From Euborellia annulipes (lineage: Eukaryota; Arthropoda; Insecta; Dermaptera; Anisolabididae), in assembly GCA_023213315.1 (NCBI GenBank), contig JAKCPI010007938.1:1-64000 (forward strand): a DNA stretch of 64,000 bases, read 5' to 3'. Each line of letters starts with the position of its first letter. The first letter of the stretch is position 1. Below the pieces are notes generated by a model. It saw only the letters and a list, made by a program, of their open reading frames with translations, was not told where the DNA came from and did no database searches. The position numbers were made by a program, and so were the translations under genes. Of the stretch, positions 54,700 to 64,000 are shown piece after piece.

Positions 54700-54880
54700 A
54701 CAAACACCATGAAAATCGGACCAGTAGTTTCGGAGTCTATGCAAAGAAACCTGGTCGAGTCGTTGGTGACGTCACGACTTGTGACGTCATGGCTTGACGT
54801 CACGACATGTAACCCGACATTCTGATAGAAGAGCGAAAAAATTTGTGTCGATAAAAATAAAGTTTCACTTTAAAAAAAAA
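54700..54880 (+). repeat. family F end with three CRE palindromes
   Basis: TGACGTCA occurs at 54767-54774, 54782-54789 and 54795-54802 (15 and 13 bp apart), followed by 'acattctgatagaagagcg' and the terminal AAAGTTTCACTTT. It is the same right end as 3820-3920. Confidence 0.65.
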
Positions 54881-55002
54881 CTTTACTAATTGCATTGATA
54901 CGCGTATTAAAATAATTTGAAAATAAACATTTCTAAATCTAAATAATTGTTATCTTACTGACAATTTCATAAATATTCATTTCCCATTTCGGTAAATTTT
55001 TT

Positions 55003-55673
55003 TACTTTCTCTTACCTCTACATATAGGTTAATATATATAGAGAGAGAAAGTATTGGATTCATGTCAAAAATTCGATGTCGAGATTTTGATGGATCTTCA
55101 CGTTTTGAGGCCCCCTGAATCCAAAAAAGTGGTTTTCGCGACATGGTCTGTCTGTCTGTCTGTGTGTGTGTGTGTCTGTGTGTCTGAACAAAATATCTCA
55201 AGAACGAAAAGAGCTAGGAAGTTGAAATTGTATATTTAAGTTAGGCACCCCCATGGGACGTGACTCGAAGCTTTTGAACAAAATCGACCGAAGAGTACTA
55301 GTACTTTACTGATGTACTTTTTCAGTTTTTTTCGATTTTCTCAAAATTTGCTCAACGATTTTTTTTAAAATTCAAAAATCAATTATTTTTTAGATTCTCT
55401 ATAAAATGTATATTCTCATTTTGTGATTGAAATCTTCTGAAGACCACTTTACTCTTGTACTCCATAGAAAAGATAGGAGAAATGGTTGCCATGGTATCAA
55501 AATATAAACATTTTCCCATACTTATAAATTTTACATCTTGAAAATCGAATGTACCGTACTGCCGGAAACTAAATACATGTCGACACAAAAAATCTGGTGT
55601 GACAAGCACAGTACACAACATTCGATTACCGAAGGTAAGAGAAAGTTGTGTGCTGTGCGCCAGTCACACCAGA
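55003..55673 (-). repeat. family A repeat, full length
   Basis: On the - strand it runs from TCTGGTGTGACTGGCGCACA (left hairpin, 55587-55673) to GGTAAGAGAAAGTA (right hairpin, 55003-55054), 671 bp. A TG/TC microsatellite lies at 55147-55185. Both hairpins are almost perfect. It is flanked by T-rich DNA on both sides. Confidence 0.8.
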
Positions 55674-55881
55674 TTTTTAATATAACGTTCGCTCTATAGA
55701 GAAACCGTTGCTTACACATCTTTAGTTTTTTTTTTTTTTTTTTGATATTAGCCCTTTAATTTCGCTCACACATGATGTATTTTCTCACTACTGTGGTTTA
55801 GGTTCGGGTTTCTTCCATTCTAGGGTTGGAAAAGTCAATTTTCGATTTTGGAATAGACTTGATATTTTCGATTCTCGGAAT

Positions 55882-56137
55882 GTTTTTATTTTTTTTTCTT
55901 TAATAAAAAAACATTCACACTTTTTTCTCATTCACACAGTCTTTTCAGCAACTTAGGCCATATAAGACTTTTACGGTAACCGTTGTAATGAATATATCTA
56001 TTGGCGGTCCAGGCATTTCTATTTAAGCCATTTGGTATCCAAATGGCTTAAATAAAATCATCGGACCTGGGGTTCGAACCCGTAGCGGGTTTGATATAGG
56101 AGGTAGGCACGCTACATACTACGCCAAACTCGGGGGC
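55882..56137 (-). mobile_element. SINE-1, tRNA-derived, inside family Z
   Basis: It is a full-length copy on the - strand with box B GGGTTCGAACCCC, the perfect ATTTAAGCCATTTGG hairpin and an A-rich tail. The 12-bp duplication GATTCTCGGAAT / GATTCTTGGAAT (55870-55881, 56138-56149) marks retroposition. Confidence 0.85.
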
Positions 56138-56558
56138 GATTCTTGGAATCGATTTATCATTTTTGAAAGTTGACTTTTCGACTTTTAAGTCTACTTTTGA
56201 AAAACTCAATAACTCGTGCTTAGACGATACTCATTAAATATATTTATTTATTTATAATATAAGATTTATTAAGTATTTAAACATTTTATTAAATACAACA
56301 CACACAAATATTGTTTTCAATATTTTTATAGAAGAATATTCTATCCAGAAATTGCACGTGATATGGCACCGAACATTAAAAATTGAGTATCAAAATAAAA
56401 CATTAAAATTGAAGAATTAAGAATGCCACATATGTTCACTAACCGATCTTAGAAAGCGTGTTGATTGGTGTGTTATGTGTAGAATTTAAAAGAAAGATGA
56501 AAGTCAATCAACATTACAAACTAAATTATCATCGAATGATAAGTATTGAAAGAAAAAA

Positions 56559-57209
56559 CCTGGTGTGACTGGCGCACAGCACACAACTTTCTCTTACCTT
56601 CGGTAATCGAAAGTTGTGTTCTGTGCTTGTCACGCCAGATTTTTCGTGTCGACATATATTTAGTTCCCGACAGTACGGAACAATTGTATTCACTATGTAA
56701 AATTTATAAGTATGGGAAAATATTTATATTTTGTTACCATGGGAACCATTTCTCCTATCTTTTCTATGAAATACAAGAGTAAAGTGGTCTTCAGAAGATT
56801 TCAATCGCAAAATGAGAATATACATTTTAAAGAGCATCTAAAAAATAATTGATTTATGAATTTTAAAAAAATCGTTGGAGCAAAATTTGAGAAAATCGAA
56901 AAAAACTGAAAAAGTACATCAGTAAAGTACTAGTACTCTTTGGCCGATTTTGTTCAAAAGCTTCGAGTCACGTCCCATGGGGGTGCCTAACTTAAATATA
57001 AAATTTCAACCTTCTAGCTCTTTTCGTTATTGAGATATTTTGTTCACAGACACACACACACACAGACAGACAGACCATGTCGCGAAAACCACTTTTTGGA
57101 TTCAGGGGACCTCAAAACGTGTATATCCATCAAAATCTCGACATCGAATTTTTGACATGAATCCAATACTTTCTCTCTATATATTTCATATATAGGGTAA
57201 GAGAAAGTA
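56559..57209 (+). repeat. family A repeat, full length, inserted into family Z
   Basis: It runs from the left hairpin (56559-56640) to GAGAAAGTA (57201-57209). Related loci at 35700 and 60050 lack it: there 'gtaagaaaaaagtcgaagt' is continuous, while here A-rich flanks continue on both sides ('aagaaaaaa' | 'aaaagtcgaagtc'). Insertion was into an A run with at most a few duplicated A residues. Confidence 0.8.
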
Positions 57210-57399
57210 AAAAGTCGAAGTCGTCCAGTGAGAATCGATTCAAATCGACTTGAAAGAGTTTCAACTCGATTCTAAAAAGTCGATTATTTTCAGTAAAAGA
57301 TCGATTCTTGACTAAAGGGTCGACTTTTCCATCCCTAATACAAAATGAACGAATCAATCCATTTTTTTCACTAATCATTTTTCTATTTGTGTTTTCCAG

Positions 57400-57824
57400 G
57401 TAGCGGGGTACGAATTGATATCAACCCACAAATCATGTCACACGACAAACCGCGTGGTGGTTTACTCAGGACTTGATACACGATCACCACGTGTAGTTTG
57501 TCCATGGACGGGTGGTACCCCGGGCAGTGCTGTACCATCTGTTGAATTATTCAGCGCCGGTTGGGAGCGTAATGGCTCAACGACAACGGCCTCAACGCGG
57601 GCGGTGTTACTTTTTGCGCCACACGCGCGGTCATTGGTGGTGGAATTGTTGCCACGTGAACATGGTGCCTCCTATGCTGTGTCTTGGATGGAAGTCTCTA
57701 AACGGCCTTTAGTCACAGCTGCTAGTTCATCATACACGTCGGCCGCTGCAGCAGCTGCAGCCGGATCTGCAGCCGCTGCCGCTAATGCACCGGCCGTCTC
57801 TTCGCCACCCGACTGCCTCTATCG
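57400..57824 (+). CDS. CUB-domain protein, internal exon 4 of 4
   Basis: This 425-bp exon begins in phase 0 after TGTTTTCCAG and ends two bases into a codon at a GTGAGT donor (phase 2). It completes the third CUB-like module opened by exon 3: ...FLYLK | VAGYELISTHKSC, NRVVVYSGLDT, PRVVCPW, VELFSAGW, then the strands STRAVLLFAPHARSLVVELLPREHGASYAVSWMEV. A low-complexity linker follows (SYTSAAAAAAAGSAAAAANA, residues about 109-128), then SSPPDCLYR, where a new cysteine-rich module probably starts in the next exon outside the window. One sequon (NGS) is seen. The alanine run is encoded by mixed GCN codons, so it is not a simple triplet expansion. Alternative start codons inside the exon are not used. 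Confidence 0.9.
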
Positions 57825-58233
57825 GTGAGTTTTATATTTTCATTTTATTTAAATGCTAAAAAAAAATTCGGTTTCAGCTGAAAATCTAATTTCGTTCTGA
57901 CCCTAAATTATTTCTCTCTCACTTCAATTTTTGAATTGTTGTGTAGCTACTGTTCAAGGCTATATAAGGAATTAAAGAACTCTATATTATAAATTTTTTA
58001 GCCATTTCTTTAGAAAACAAGACTCATTTAAGTTTGATAATTTTTACTTTTTTCATATATATTCCCCCTTTGAATCACTTAAAAGGTCTAAAATATAGAA
58101 AAATCTATATAAATTTTTGATCTACAGTACTTAAATCCCAAATAAGAAGATAATAAAACTTCAAAGATTTTATTTGAATCATCTTCGGTACATTTTATTT
58201 TTTTAGTCCGGTCTTGACGATATTTCTCTATTA

Positions 58234-58613
58234 TATTGAGAAAGATGAATAAATAAATCCGGAGCTGATGTTCAGGCAATTTATTTGGTTTAATTCCTTC
58301 CGCTGTAAGTCAACGTTTCGGGGCCAAAACGGCTACTTCTTCAGGACCATGCGGTGTCAAAAAAACAATAAACCCTCAATTTTGTCAAATCATCATTCTT
58401 CGTTTGGCACCATTGCCTTTGCCACATGTCTTGTAGCGAAAGTAACCCCAGCATTTATGACAAAATTGAGAACTAATTGTGTTTTTTTGACATCGCATGA
58501 TCCTGAAGAAGGGGCCGTTTTGGCCCCGATACGTTGACTTATAGCGGAAGGAATTAAACCAAATAATTTGCCTGAACATCAGCTCCGGATTTATTTATTC
58601 ATCTTTCTCAATA
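58234..58613. repeat. 380-bp fold-back with two hammerhead-like motifs
   Basis: The arms are complementary from the outer ATTGAGAAAGATGAATAAAT to the inner 'ccctcaattttgtcaaatc' / 'tgacaaaattgagaac', with a spacer of about 60 bp. Each arm carries the motif pointing outward. No coding sequence and no clear target duplication. Confidence 0.8.
58307..58348 (-). ncRNA. hammerhead-ribozyme-like motif
   Basis: On the - strand: GGUC, CUGAAGA, extra A, GUAGCC/GGCCCC stem II (4 pairs inner, loop GUUUU), GAAA, CGUU, GACUU. Stem I pairs C-G, U-A, G-C, G-U. The opposite arm (58499-58540) has a perfect stem II GGGGCC/GGCCCC but GAUA in place of GAAA, which should abolish activity. Confidence 0.4.
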
Positions 58614-58689
58614 ATATCCACCAGGCTGCTCCGATCTATATATCACATCTCTATTATATGTTTACTAAGTATATACATAAAAAATATAG

Positions 58690-58960
58690 AAAGAAATAGA
58701 GTTTTCTTCATTCAACTTTATTTAATAAAAACAAAAGCGACGTTCAGAACCTAGAATGGGATCATCTTCAAGCTTGTTGTTTAATCAAATCATTGCTAAT
58801 TTTTATCTTGAAGCTATTGGCATCTTATTCAACAAGAAAAAGATGAATTTTTTCTTTTTTTGATTTAACAACAATCCTGAGGATGATTCCAATCTAGAAT
58901 CGAAACGTCGCTTTGTTATTTTCTCCATCAACTGCTTCCCTTATAAAAACAAATCTATAC
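58690..58960. repeat. fold-back repeat with hammerhead-like arm
   Basis: The left arm ('aaaacaaaagcgacgttcag', 'aacctagaatgggatcatc', 'ttcaagcttgttgttt') is an imperfect inverse of the right arm (58861-58925). The left arm has lost the GAAA box (GTTC for GTTTCG); the right arm is intact. Confidence 0.65.
58867..58917 (+). ncRNA. hammerhead-ribozyme-like motif
   Basis: CUGAGGA (58877-58883), extra U, stem II GAUUC/GAAUC (5 perfect pairs, 7-nt loop), GAAA (58902-58905), CGUC. Stem I can form as C-G next to the core plus AACAA/UUGUU beyond an internal loop. Confidence 0.45.
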
Positions 58961-59040
58961 ACCACTCTCATTCTAATAATACTGTTTTTTTACATCCATT
59001 TATAAAATGAATTTAGATTCGTAGAGTGTAGCTTTTATTT

Positions 59041-59190
59041 CCTGGAGCGTAGGCAACTCTAATGACTAACTAACTCGCTAATTGATTTTCCGATTCCTCG
59101 CATGCCCAGAGAATAAATCTAACTAAAAATTAGCAACTCTAGGAGATCTAGACCAATTCCAATAAAAAAGTGAGTTGCCTATGTTCCAGG
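59041..59190. mobile_element. 150-bp inverted-repeat element
   Basis: CCTGGAGCGTAGGCAACTC at the left and the complement of CCTGGAACATAGGCAACTC at the right. The interior has a second weak inverted pair. No target duplication established. Confidence 0.65.
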
Positions 59191-59629
59191 AATTTAAGCA
59201 CCCCAATTAATTGTTCGTCCAATATTTGAGAGTTTTGTTTATTATCTTCCACCCTACCTATACATATAAAAAAAAGTAATTGCAAGAACATTTAATTAAA
59301 AAAAAATTCAATAAAGAGACCAAACAAAAAAAATATTAATAAATGAAATTAAATCATGTTTTTATTTCGGAGATAATAAAAAAATCGATTGAATAATCAA
59401 ATGTAGGTTTTTATTAGCAATAATTATTTTAAAAATACAGTTACTATTAAAAGCAAATAGGCTTTTATTAAATTTTCCCTCTGGCCTGAGTTTGATAACA
59501 TTTTGAAACTGGAATCTCTCACTCTAATTTTTTATAAGTAAATCGTGTTCTCTTGTTTATGAATCCGTTTTATTTATTTGAAGAGAGTGTACTCATATAG
59601 GAAAATACAAAGGGGCCTTAAAGATAGAA

Positions 59630-60140
59630 AAGGCGCTCGAAAAGTCGATTTTCGATTCTCGGAATCGATTAATCATTTCTGAAAGACGACTTTTCGACTT
59701 TTAAAAAACTCTAACTCGTGCTTAGAAGAAACTCAGTAAATATTCAATATATTTAAGATTTATTATGTATTTAAACAATATATTAAATACAACACACACA
59801 AATATTGTTTTCAAAGAATATTCTATCCAGAAATTACACGTGATATGGCACCGAACATTAAAATAAAATATGAACGTTGAATATAAAAATAAAACATTAA
59901 AATTGACGAATTAAGAATGCCACATATGTTCACTAACCGATCTTAGAAAGCGTGTTGATTGATGTGTTATGTGTAGGATTTAAAAGAAAGATGAAAGTCA
60001 ATCAATGAAAACGTTACAAACTATATTACCATCGGATACTAAGTATTGTAAGAAAAAAGTCGAAGTCGTCCAGTGAGAATCGATTCTAATATACTTGAAA
60101 GAGTTTCAACTCGATTCTAAAAAGTCGATTATTAGTTTCA
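59630..60140 (+). repeat. family Z repeat
   Basis: It runs from 'aaaggcgctcgaaaagtcg' to 'gattctaaaaagtcgatta', matching 35310-35820 throughout ('cacgtgatatggcaccgaa', 'ccgatcttagaaagcgtgt'). It lacks the family A insertion present at 56559. Confidence 0.7.
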
Positions 60141-60306
60141 GCCTTAATTTTTTGTTTTTTCAAAAATATAAATTTTAAAAGATTTTCCTTTAAAAAACAT
60201 GAAAATTCATTTTTTTTAAACCAATTTTCATATGTTTATTAGTTCCTCGATTAGTCCAGTTTTAAATAGTCCGCCAAATAGGTGAAGTGATTATTTTAAA
60301 CCTTCA

Positions 60307-60339
<33 letters not shown>

Positions 60340-60347
<8 letters not shown>

Positions 60348-60567
60348 TATTATTTTTTTTTTAAAGCACTCACATTTTTTTCTCATTCACACTCACACTC
60401 ACACACACATTCACACCATCTTTTAGGCAACTTAGGCCATTTCAGACTTTACCGATAACCGTTGTAATATATATATTGGGGGTCCAGGCATTTCTATTTA
60501 AGCCATTTGGTATCCAAATTCGGTATAGAAGGTAGGCACGCTACCAACTAGACCAAGCCCATAGCCA
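60340..60567 (-). mobile_element. SINE-1, tRNA head damaged
   Basis: An A tail (T run at 60340-60362), the (CACACT) stretch, 'caacttaggccatttcaga' and 'gggtccaggcatttctatt' belong to SINE-1. The B box is deleted and the second hairpin arm is missing. Confidence 0.75.
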
Positions 60568-62000
60568 TATATATTTTTTTTTAAATAGGGAATTTTTTTC
60601 CATCAGAATAGGAGACTGAAAGATATTGTAGTTGTGACTGTTGAGTTGTATCAAGGAAAGGTTGCAGGAGCAGAGACTGGCAGCCAGTCTCTGTCGAAAT
60701 TTTCTTATTAACGCCAAATTTCTAAAATTTTAAAATAATAGCTATGTATTTTCATTTTAGTTTTTCTCTGTCTATTTTATTGGAAATTCTTATAAAAACA
60801 AAATTTGTAATTGATATCCCTCTAAACATATCGAAATTATGCTGATTTGTCCCTTAAATTGAAAATCGACATTTTTGTTTTGACGTAAGATCGTCTTACA
60901 AATCATGTGTGTATAGTGGCCGGGTAGGGAGGCATGCACGAAAAAGTTTAGCGGCTTGAATAACTCCTCTGTCTTAAGAGGTATAATTATGTTGAATATG
61001 CGGTTAGAAAGAATGATTTTTCAGCTAAACATTTCACCATTTATTTTTTTTCTATCATTTTATTTTTTTTATTTTATTTAAATTGAGTTAAGGGGTAATT
61101 ATTCCCCCTCCCCGAGATTTGAAAAAAATACTTTTTTTTCGAAAAAAAAATTTATTTTGAATATATAATTTTAAAAATTATTACTTAAAAATTTGATTTG
61201 TATTTATATTCTGGCAAACAAGTACAAAATGCACCTTTAAATTGATGAAATTAAGAAAAAATTGTGTGCTGTGCGACCAGTCACACCAGATTACCCCCCC
61301 CCTCCTCCTCCCCCGAGAAAGACCTCTGGATCTGCTCTTGGTTTAGAACAGGGCTTCTTAAGAAGAAACAAAATGTTACGTTCTTTTTTTGACACGCATA
61401 GTTTAATGGCGCTTAACATATTAACCTCTCCCCCCCTAAAAATCTTCAATATTGCCAAAAAAAAAAAAATAATTGATTAAACAAAATTTTTTATTCTTTT
61501 AGTTTTCTATACTTGGCTGTAAATAACAAAAATTTGGACATTTGAAAAGGAGATTCGCAAATTAATTATCTCTCCTTGATCGCAAAAGAGAGAAGAGAGT
61601 GGGAGGCGGGGGAGGGGGGGAGGAGGGGATTCAATATAATTTTGCACATTTATTTATTAATCAATTATATTGACTTTTTCCTTTTTCTGTCCGTTCATTC
61701 AAATCTTTTGTGTTTGTGTCTCTGAGTTCAAAAGGCCTTTCTCATATATCACTTCAGTCCCATTATTTTTCCTCTGAAATTATTCCACATTCATCTTGTT
61801 TAATAAAAGCCCCTTTGGGAAATTCGGTTATGGACAGAAGGACGGACAGACACACTGCTTGGTAGGATAGCAGTGGGAGTCCCCTACCCCCCCCCCCCCC
61901 TGGTGGGGATTGTTTATTTGGCTGAACTTTACCACAACCCAATGTCATTTTTGATTGAAATCGCTTTACAGGTTAAGATCTACGTTTTTTTTTTTTTTTT

Positions 62001-62275
62001 TCTTTCTCTTACCTATATATTTATAGAGAGAGAAGGTATTGAATTCCTGTCAGAAATTCGATGTCTAGATTTTGATATAAATACATGTTTAGTCCCCTGA
62101 GTTGAAAAAAGTGGGTCTGTGTTCGATTTTAATCAAGAAGGAATTGAGCTTCGAGGTTGAAATTTTATATTTAAACTAGGACTAAGTCTCTGGCACATGA
62201 ACCGAAGCTTTTGAATAAAATCGTTCAAAGAGTACTTTACTGTTGTAGTTTTTCAGTTTTTTTTTTTTTTTTCTT
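62001..62275 (-). repeat. family A right end, diverged
   Basis: The right-end hairpin is TCTTTCTCTTACC to GAGAGAGAAGGTA, followed by 'gattttgatataaatacat' and 'aaattttatatttaaacta'. It is more diverged than the other copies and ends in a T run near 62255. Confidence 0.65.
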
Positions 62276-62586
62276 CGATATCTACAGTATAAATAATAGG
62301 CTACATTTTGTTTTTACGTATATTTACCCCCATGCTGCTACAAATATAGTAATTAATTTATAATTTAAATTATTATATAGGCCTCTATATATTTCATTAA
62401 ACATTACATATTTCTCTCTAATGATTTTGTTATTAATTTCATTTAGAAGCTATTCAATAAAATAATAATATTGTATTAATTATTATATCAAAATTAGAAA
62501 TTTTAATTCATATTTAATATTTAAAAAGGATAAAAATGAATAGATATGATATAAGCTTAATATATAAATAGGATCTTTTTGATTTT

Positions 62587-63055
62587 TACTTTCTCTTACC
62601 TCTCTATATATGTTAATATATATATAGAGAAAGTATTGGATTCATGTCAAAAATTCGATGTCGAGATTTTGATGGATATACACGTTTTGAGGTCCCCTGA
62701 ATCCAAAAAAGTGGTTTTCGCGACATGGTCTGTCTGTGTCTGTCTGTATCCAATTTAAAGCATGAAGGAATTGAGCTAGGTGGTTGAAATTATATATTTA
62801 AATTCAGTAACTCCCCTCAGGTGTGAAAATAATCTTTTAATCAAAATCGGCCAAAGAGTATTAGTACTTTACTAATGTACTTTTTTTTTTTTTTTTCGAT
62901 TTTCTCAAAATTCGCTCCAACGATTTTAATTAAAATTCAAAAATCAATTATTTTTTAGATGCTCTTTAAAATGTATATTCTCATTTTGCCTTTGAAATCT
63001 TTTTTAAGCACGCTTTACTCTCGTACTTCATAAGAAAGATAGGAGAAATAATATC
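62587..63055 (-). repeat. family A repeat, right two thirds
   Basis: It runs from TACTTTCTCTTACC through 'gaggtcccctgaatccaaa' and 'aaaatgtatattctcattt' to 'agaaagataggagaaataa'. The left hairpin is absent. Confidence 0.75.
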
Positions 63056-63230
63056 TAGAAAATGTTGCAGATTGGAATCCTACCGTATTTTGTTTTTTGC
63101 ACTTATTTTTTGGCAAATATAAATTATTGAACAATATATACGGTTGACAGACCTTAATCAATCCATAAAAAAAATATACATGTATATAAATTAAAGCATC
63201 TCGAATATAATCTCTTGTATTTAATTTTTA

Positions 63231-63276
63231 TTCGTCGACGTTTCGGTCGCTAATAAACGACCTTCCTCAGGACGAA
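63231..63276 (-). ncRNA. best hammerhead-ribozyme-like motif
   Basis: On the - strand from 63276: UUCGUC, CUGAGGA (63270-63264), extra A (63263), stem II GGUCG/CGACC (5 perfect pairs, 8-nt loop), GAAA (63244-63241), CGUC, GACGAA (63236-63231). Stem I is 6 perfect pairs. Stem III is self-complementary ACGU and the cleavage triplet would be GUC. Only the extra A departs from the canonical core. It is followed downstream by AATAAAAATTAAAT, as in several other copies. No partner arm was found. Confidence 0.55.
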
Positions 63277-63344
63277 ATTATACTACGATGACATTCATAA
63301 TGATTTTTATACATAGCCAATTAATTAAATAATTTTTTTTCGGC

Positions 63345-63455
63345 TTCTTAAGCCAGATAATTAAAAGATACAAATTATTTAGAAACGATTATATTAAAGC
63401 GTCCAGGCATTTTTATTTATTCCATTTGGTATCCAAATGATTTAAATAACTTCGG
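63345..63455 (-). mobile_element. SINE-1 body fragment
   Basis: It keeps 'cggcttcttaagccagata', 'cgtccaggcatttttattt' and the degenerate hairpin ATTCCATTTGGTATCCAAAT, then 'cttcgggacta'. The tRNA-like head is absent. Confidence 0.6.
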
Positions 63456-63699
63456 GACTATCATTATTGACATCATTATTGTCAACAACTTTAGCCGTCT
63501 CAGCCACGGAGGGGGGGGGGGGTTAAATAATAGAAAGCTTAAACTGTCTAAACAAATTAATTATTGCCTATGTATCTGTGCTTTGGTGTTGAAGCTGTGA
63601 ACTGGGAGACCAGAATTTATTGTAGGTGCCAGTCGGTATCCTTGCTTGAACTCAAGATCCTTCCTTAACATCTTAACACTTGCATTGCAACAAGAAATA

Positions 63700-63779
63700 T
63701 CCCAAATTGTCAATAAACTTGCTGGTGGAAGACGAGCAAGGGGGTCCAGGGGGGAACCTTCGGCGGGCTTTGCGACTAG
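63700..63779 (+). mobile_element. Helitron 3' end fragment
   Basis: GC-rich 'gctggtggaagacgagcaa', 'gggggtccaggggggaacc', then CCTTCGGCGGGCTTTGCGA and CTAG|T (63776-63779). The rest of the element is not recognisable upstream. Confidence 0.65.
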
Positions 63780-64000
63780 TTATATATAAAATTTTCCTGT
63801 TCGATATTTAGCGGAAGACCTATAGCTGCGTAAATAATAATTTCGCTATTTGTTAAATATAATTGAATTAAATTATTAATATCCACTCACTCTCTTTTAT
63901 AACGGTATTGAATTTCCGTTGTTCAATCAATTATTTGTTATGTATATATATTTTTAATAAAAAATAAATAAAATAAATAATAACGAAACAAAACTTTTAT

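Larger units (their letters stand above)
55823..57339 (+). repeat. family Z repeat containing a SINE and a family A insertion
   Basis: The left end TAGGGTTGGAAAAGTC and the complement of the right end (TAGGGATGGAAAAGTC) are inverted, a TAGGG-type terminus as in the hATs of this window; flanking 8-mers do not match. Without the two insertions it would be about 600 bp, like the copies at 35310 and 59630. Confidence 0.65.
40023..57399 (+). other. intron between exons 3 and 4 (17.4 kb)
   Basis: It runs from GTGAGT to TGTTTTCCAG, phase 0. Its mobile elements are listed separately. A short family A scrap lies at 40213-40282. Single - strand hammerhead-like motifs occur at about 43505-43560 (C3 changed to A) and 48160-48215 (CUGUGGA). 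I see nothing recognisable in 40290-40590, 41400-42280, 46640-46950, 47210-47560 and 47700-48130 beyond AT-rich DNA and homopolymer runs. Confidence 0.85.
57825..64000 (+). other. downstream intron, incomplete
   Basis: It opens with GTGAGT and has no acceptor followed by a plausible exon before the window ends. It contains fold-backs (58234, 58690), a small MITE, family Z and A copies, SINE-1 pieces and a Helitron end. About 60710-60890 is a family D piece and 61085-61343 a diverged relative of the 'ggcggatcc' hAT group. I see nothing recognisable in 57910-58230, 59200-59620, 61345-61990, 62290-62580 and 63790-64000 beyond AT-rich DNA. Confidence 0.8.

Noticed and set aside
55823..57339. Family Z as a confirmed hAT
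   Set aside because: Its TAGGG-type ends are inverted, but the 8-bp flanks do not match, so the superfamily was left open.

Overview
This window is nuclear DNA from an animal, most likely an arthropod. It is AT-rich, has introns of 8 to 18 kb with GT-AG splice sites, and is packed with eukaryotic mobile elements (Helitrons, hAT and Tc1/mariner derivatives, tRNA-derived SINEs, one LINE, and fold-back repeats). I see no bacterial, phage or viral gene organisation. The species cannot be fixed from the sequence.

Gene content: I find one real gene, on the + strand and incomplete at both ends. Four internal coding exons (12287-12586, 21338-21562, 39237-40022, 57400-57824) splice in frame into about 579 residues of a secreted or membrane-anchored protein made of successive CUB-type modules. 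The exon boundaries are phase 0 except the last donor (phase 2). The exons are GC-richer than their surroundings and have no stop codons. The signal peptide and the C-terminal part must lie outside the window. Everything else is intron or flank.

Layout: 1-12286 is upstream intron or flank, with hAT elements, a LINE fragment inside a Helitron, SINEs and hairpin-ended repeats ('family A'). The first intron (12587-21337) starts with an 890-bp TA-flanked element only 54 bp past the donor, then hAT copies, SINEs and a Helitron. The second intron (21563-39236) holds a deleted mariner, a complete Helitron, nested hATs, several large inverted repeats and a 2.2-kb palindromic region. The third intron (40023-57399) holds two head-to-tail Helitrons, a Helitron split by a hAT, a tandemly amplified hAT end, and a second copy of a composite repeat also present in the first intron. 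57825-64000 is downstream intron with more fold-backs and family A copies.

Most interesting signal: many fold-back repeats carry, in their arms, a motif that reads as a type I hammerhead ribozyme core: CUGANGA, a stem II, GAAA, a very short self-complementary stem III (usually ACGU), a GUC or GUU cleavage triplet, and often a pairing stem I. The best copy is on the - strand at 63231-63276. All copies share one departure from the canonical core, an extra nucleotide between CUGANGA and stem II. Penelope-like retroelements are known to carry such ribozymes, and an 11-bp target duplication around one copy (40743-41243) fits retrotransposition. A second unusual group is family A, about 650 bp long with a large hairpin at each end. 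Nested insertions with precise target duplications allow parts of the insertion history to be ordered.
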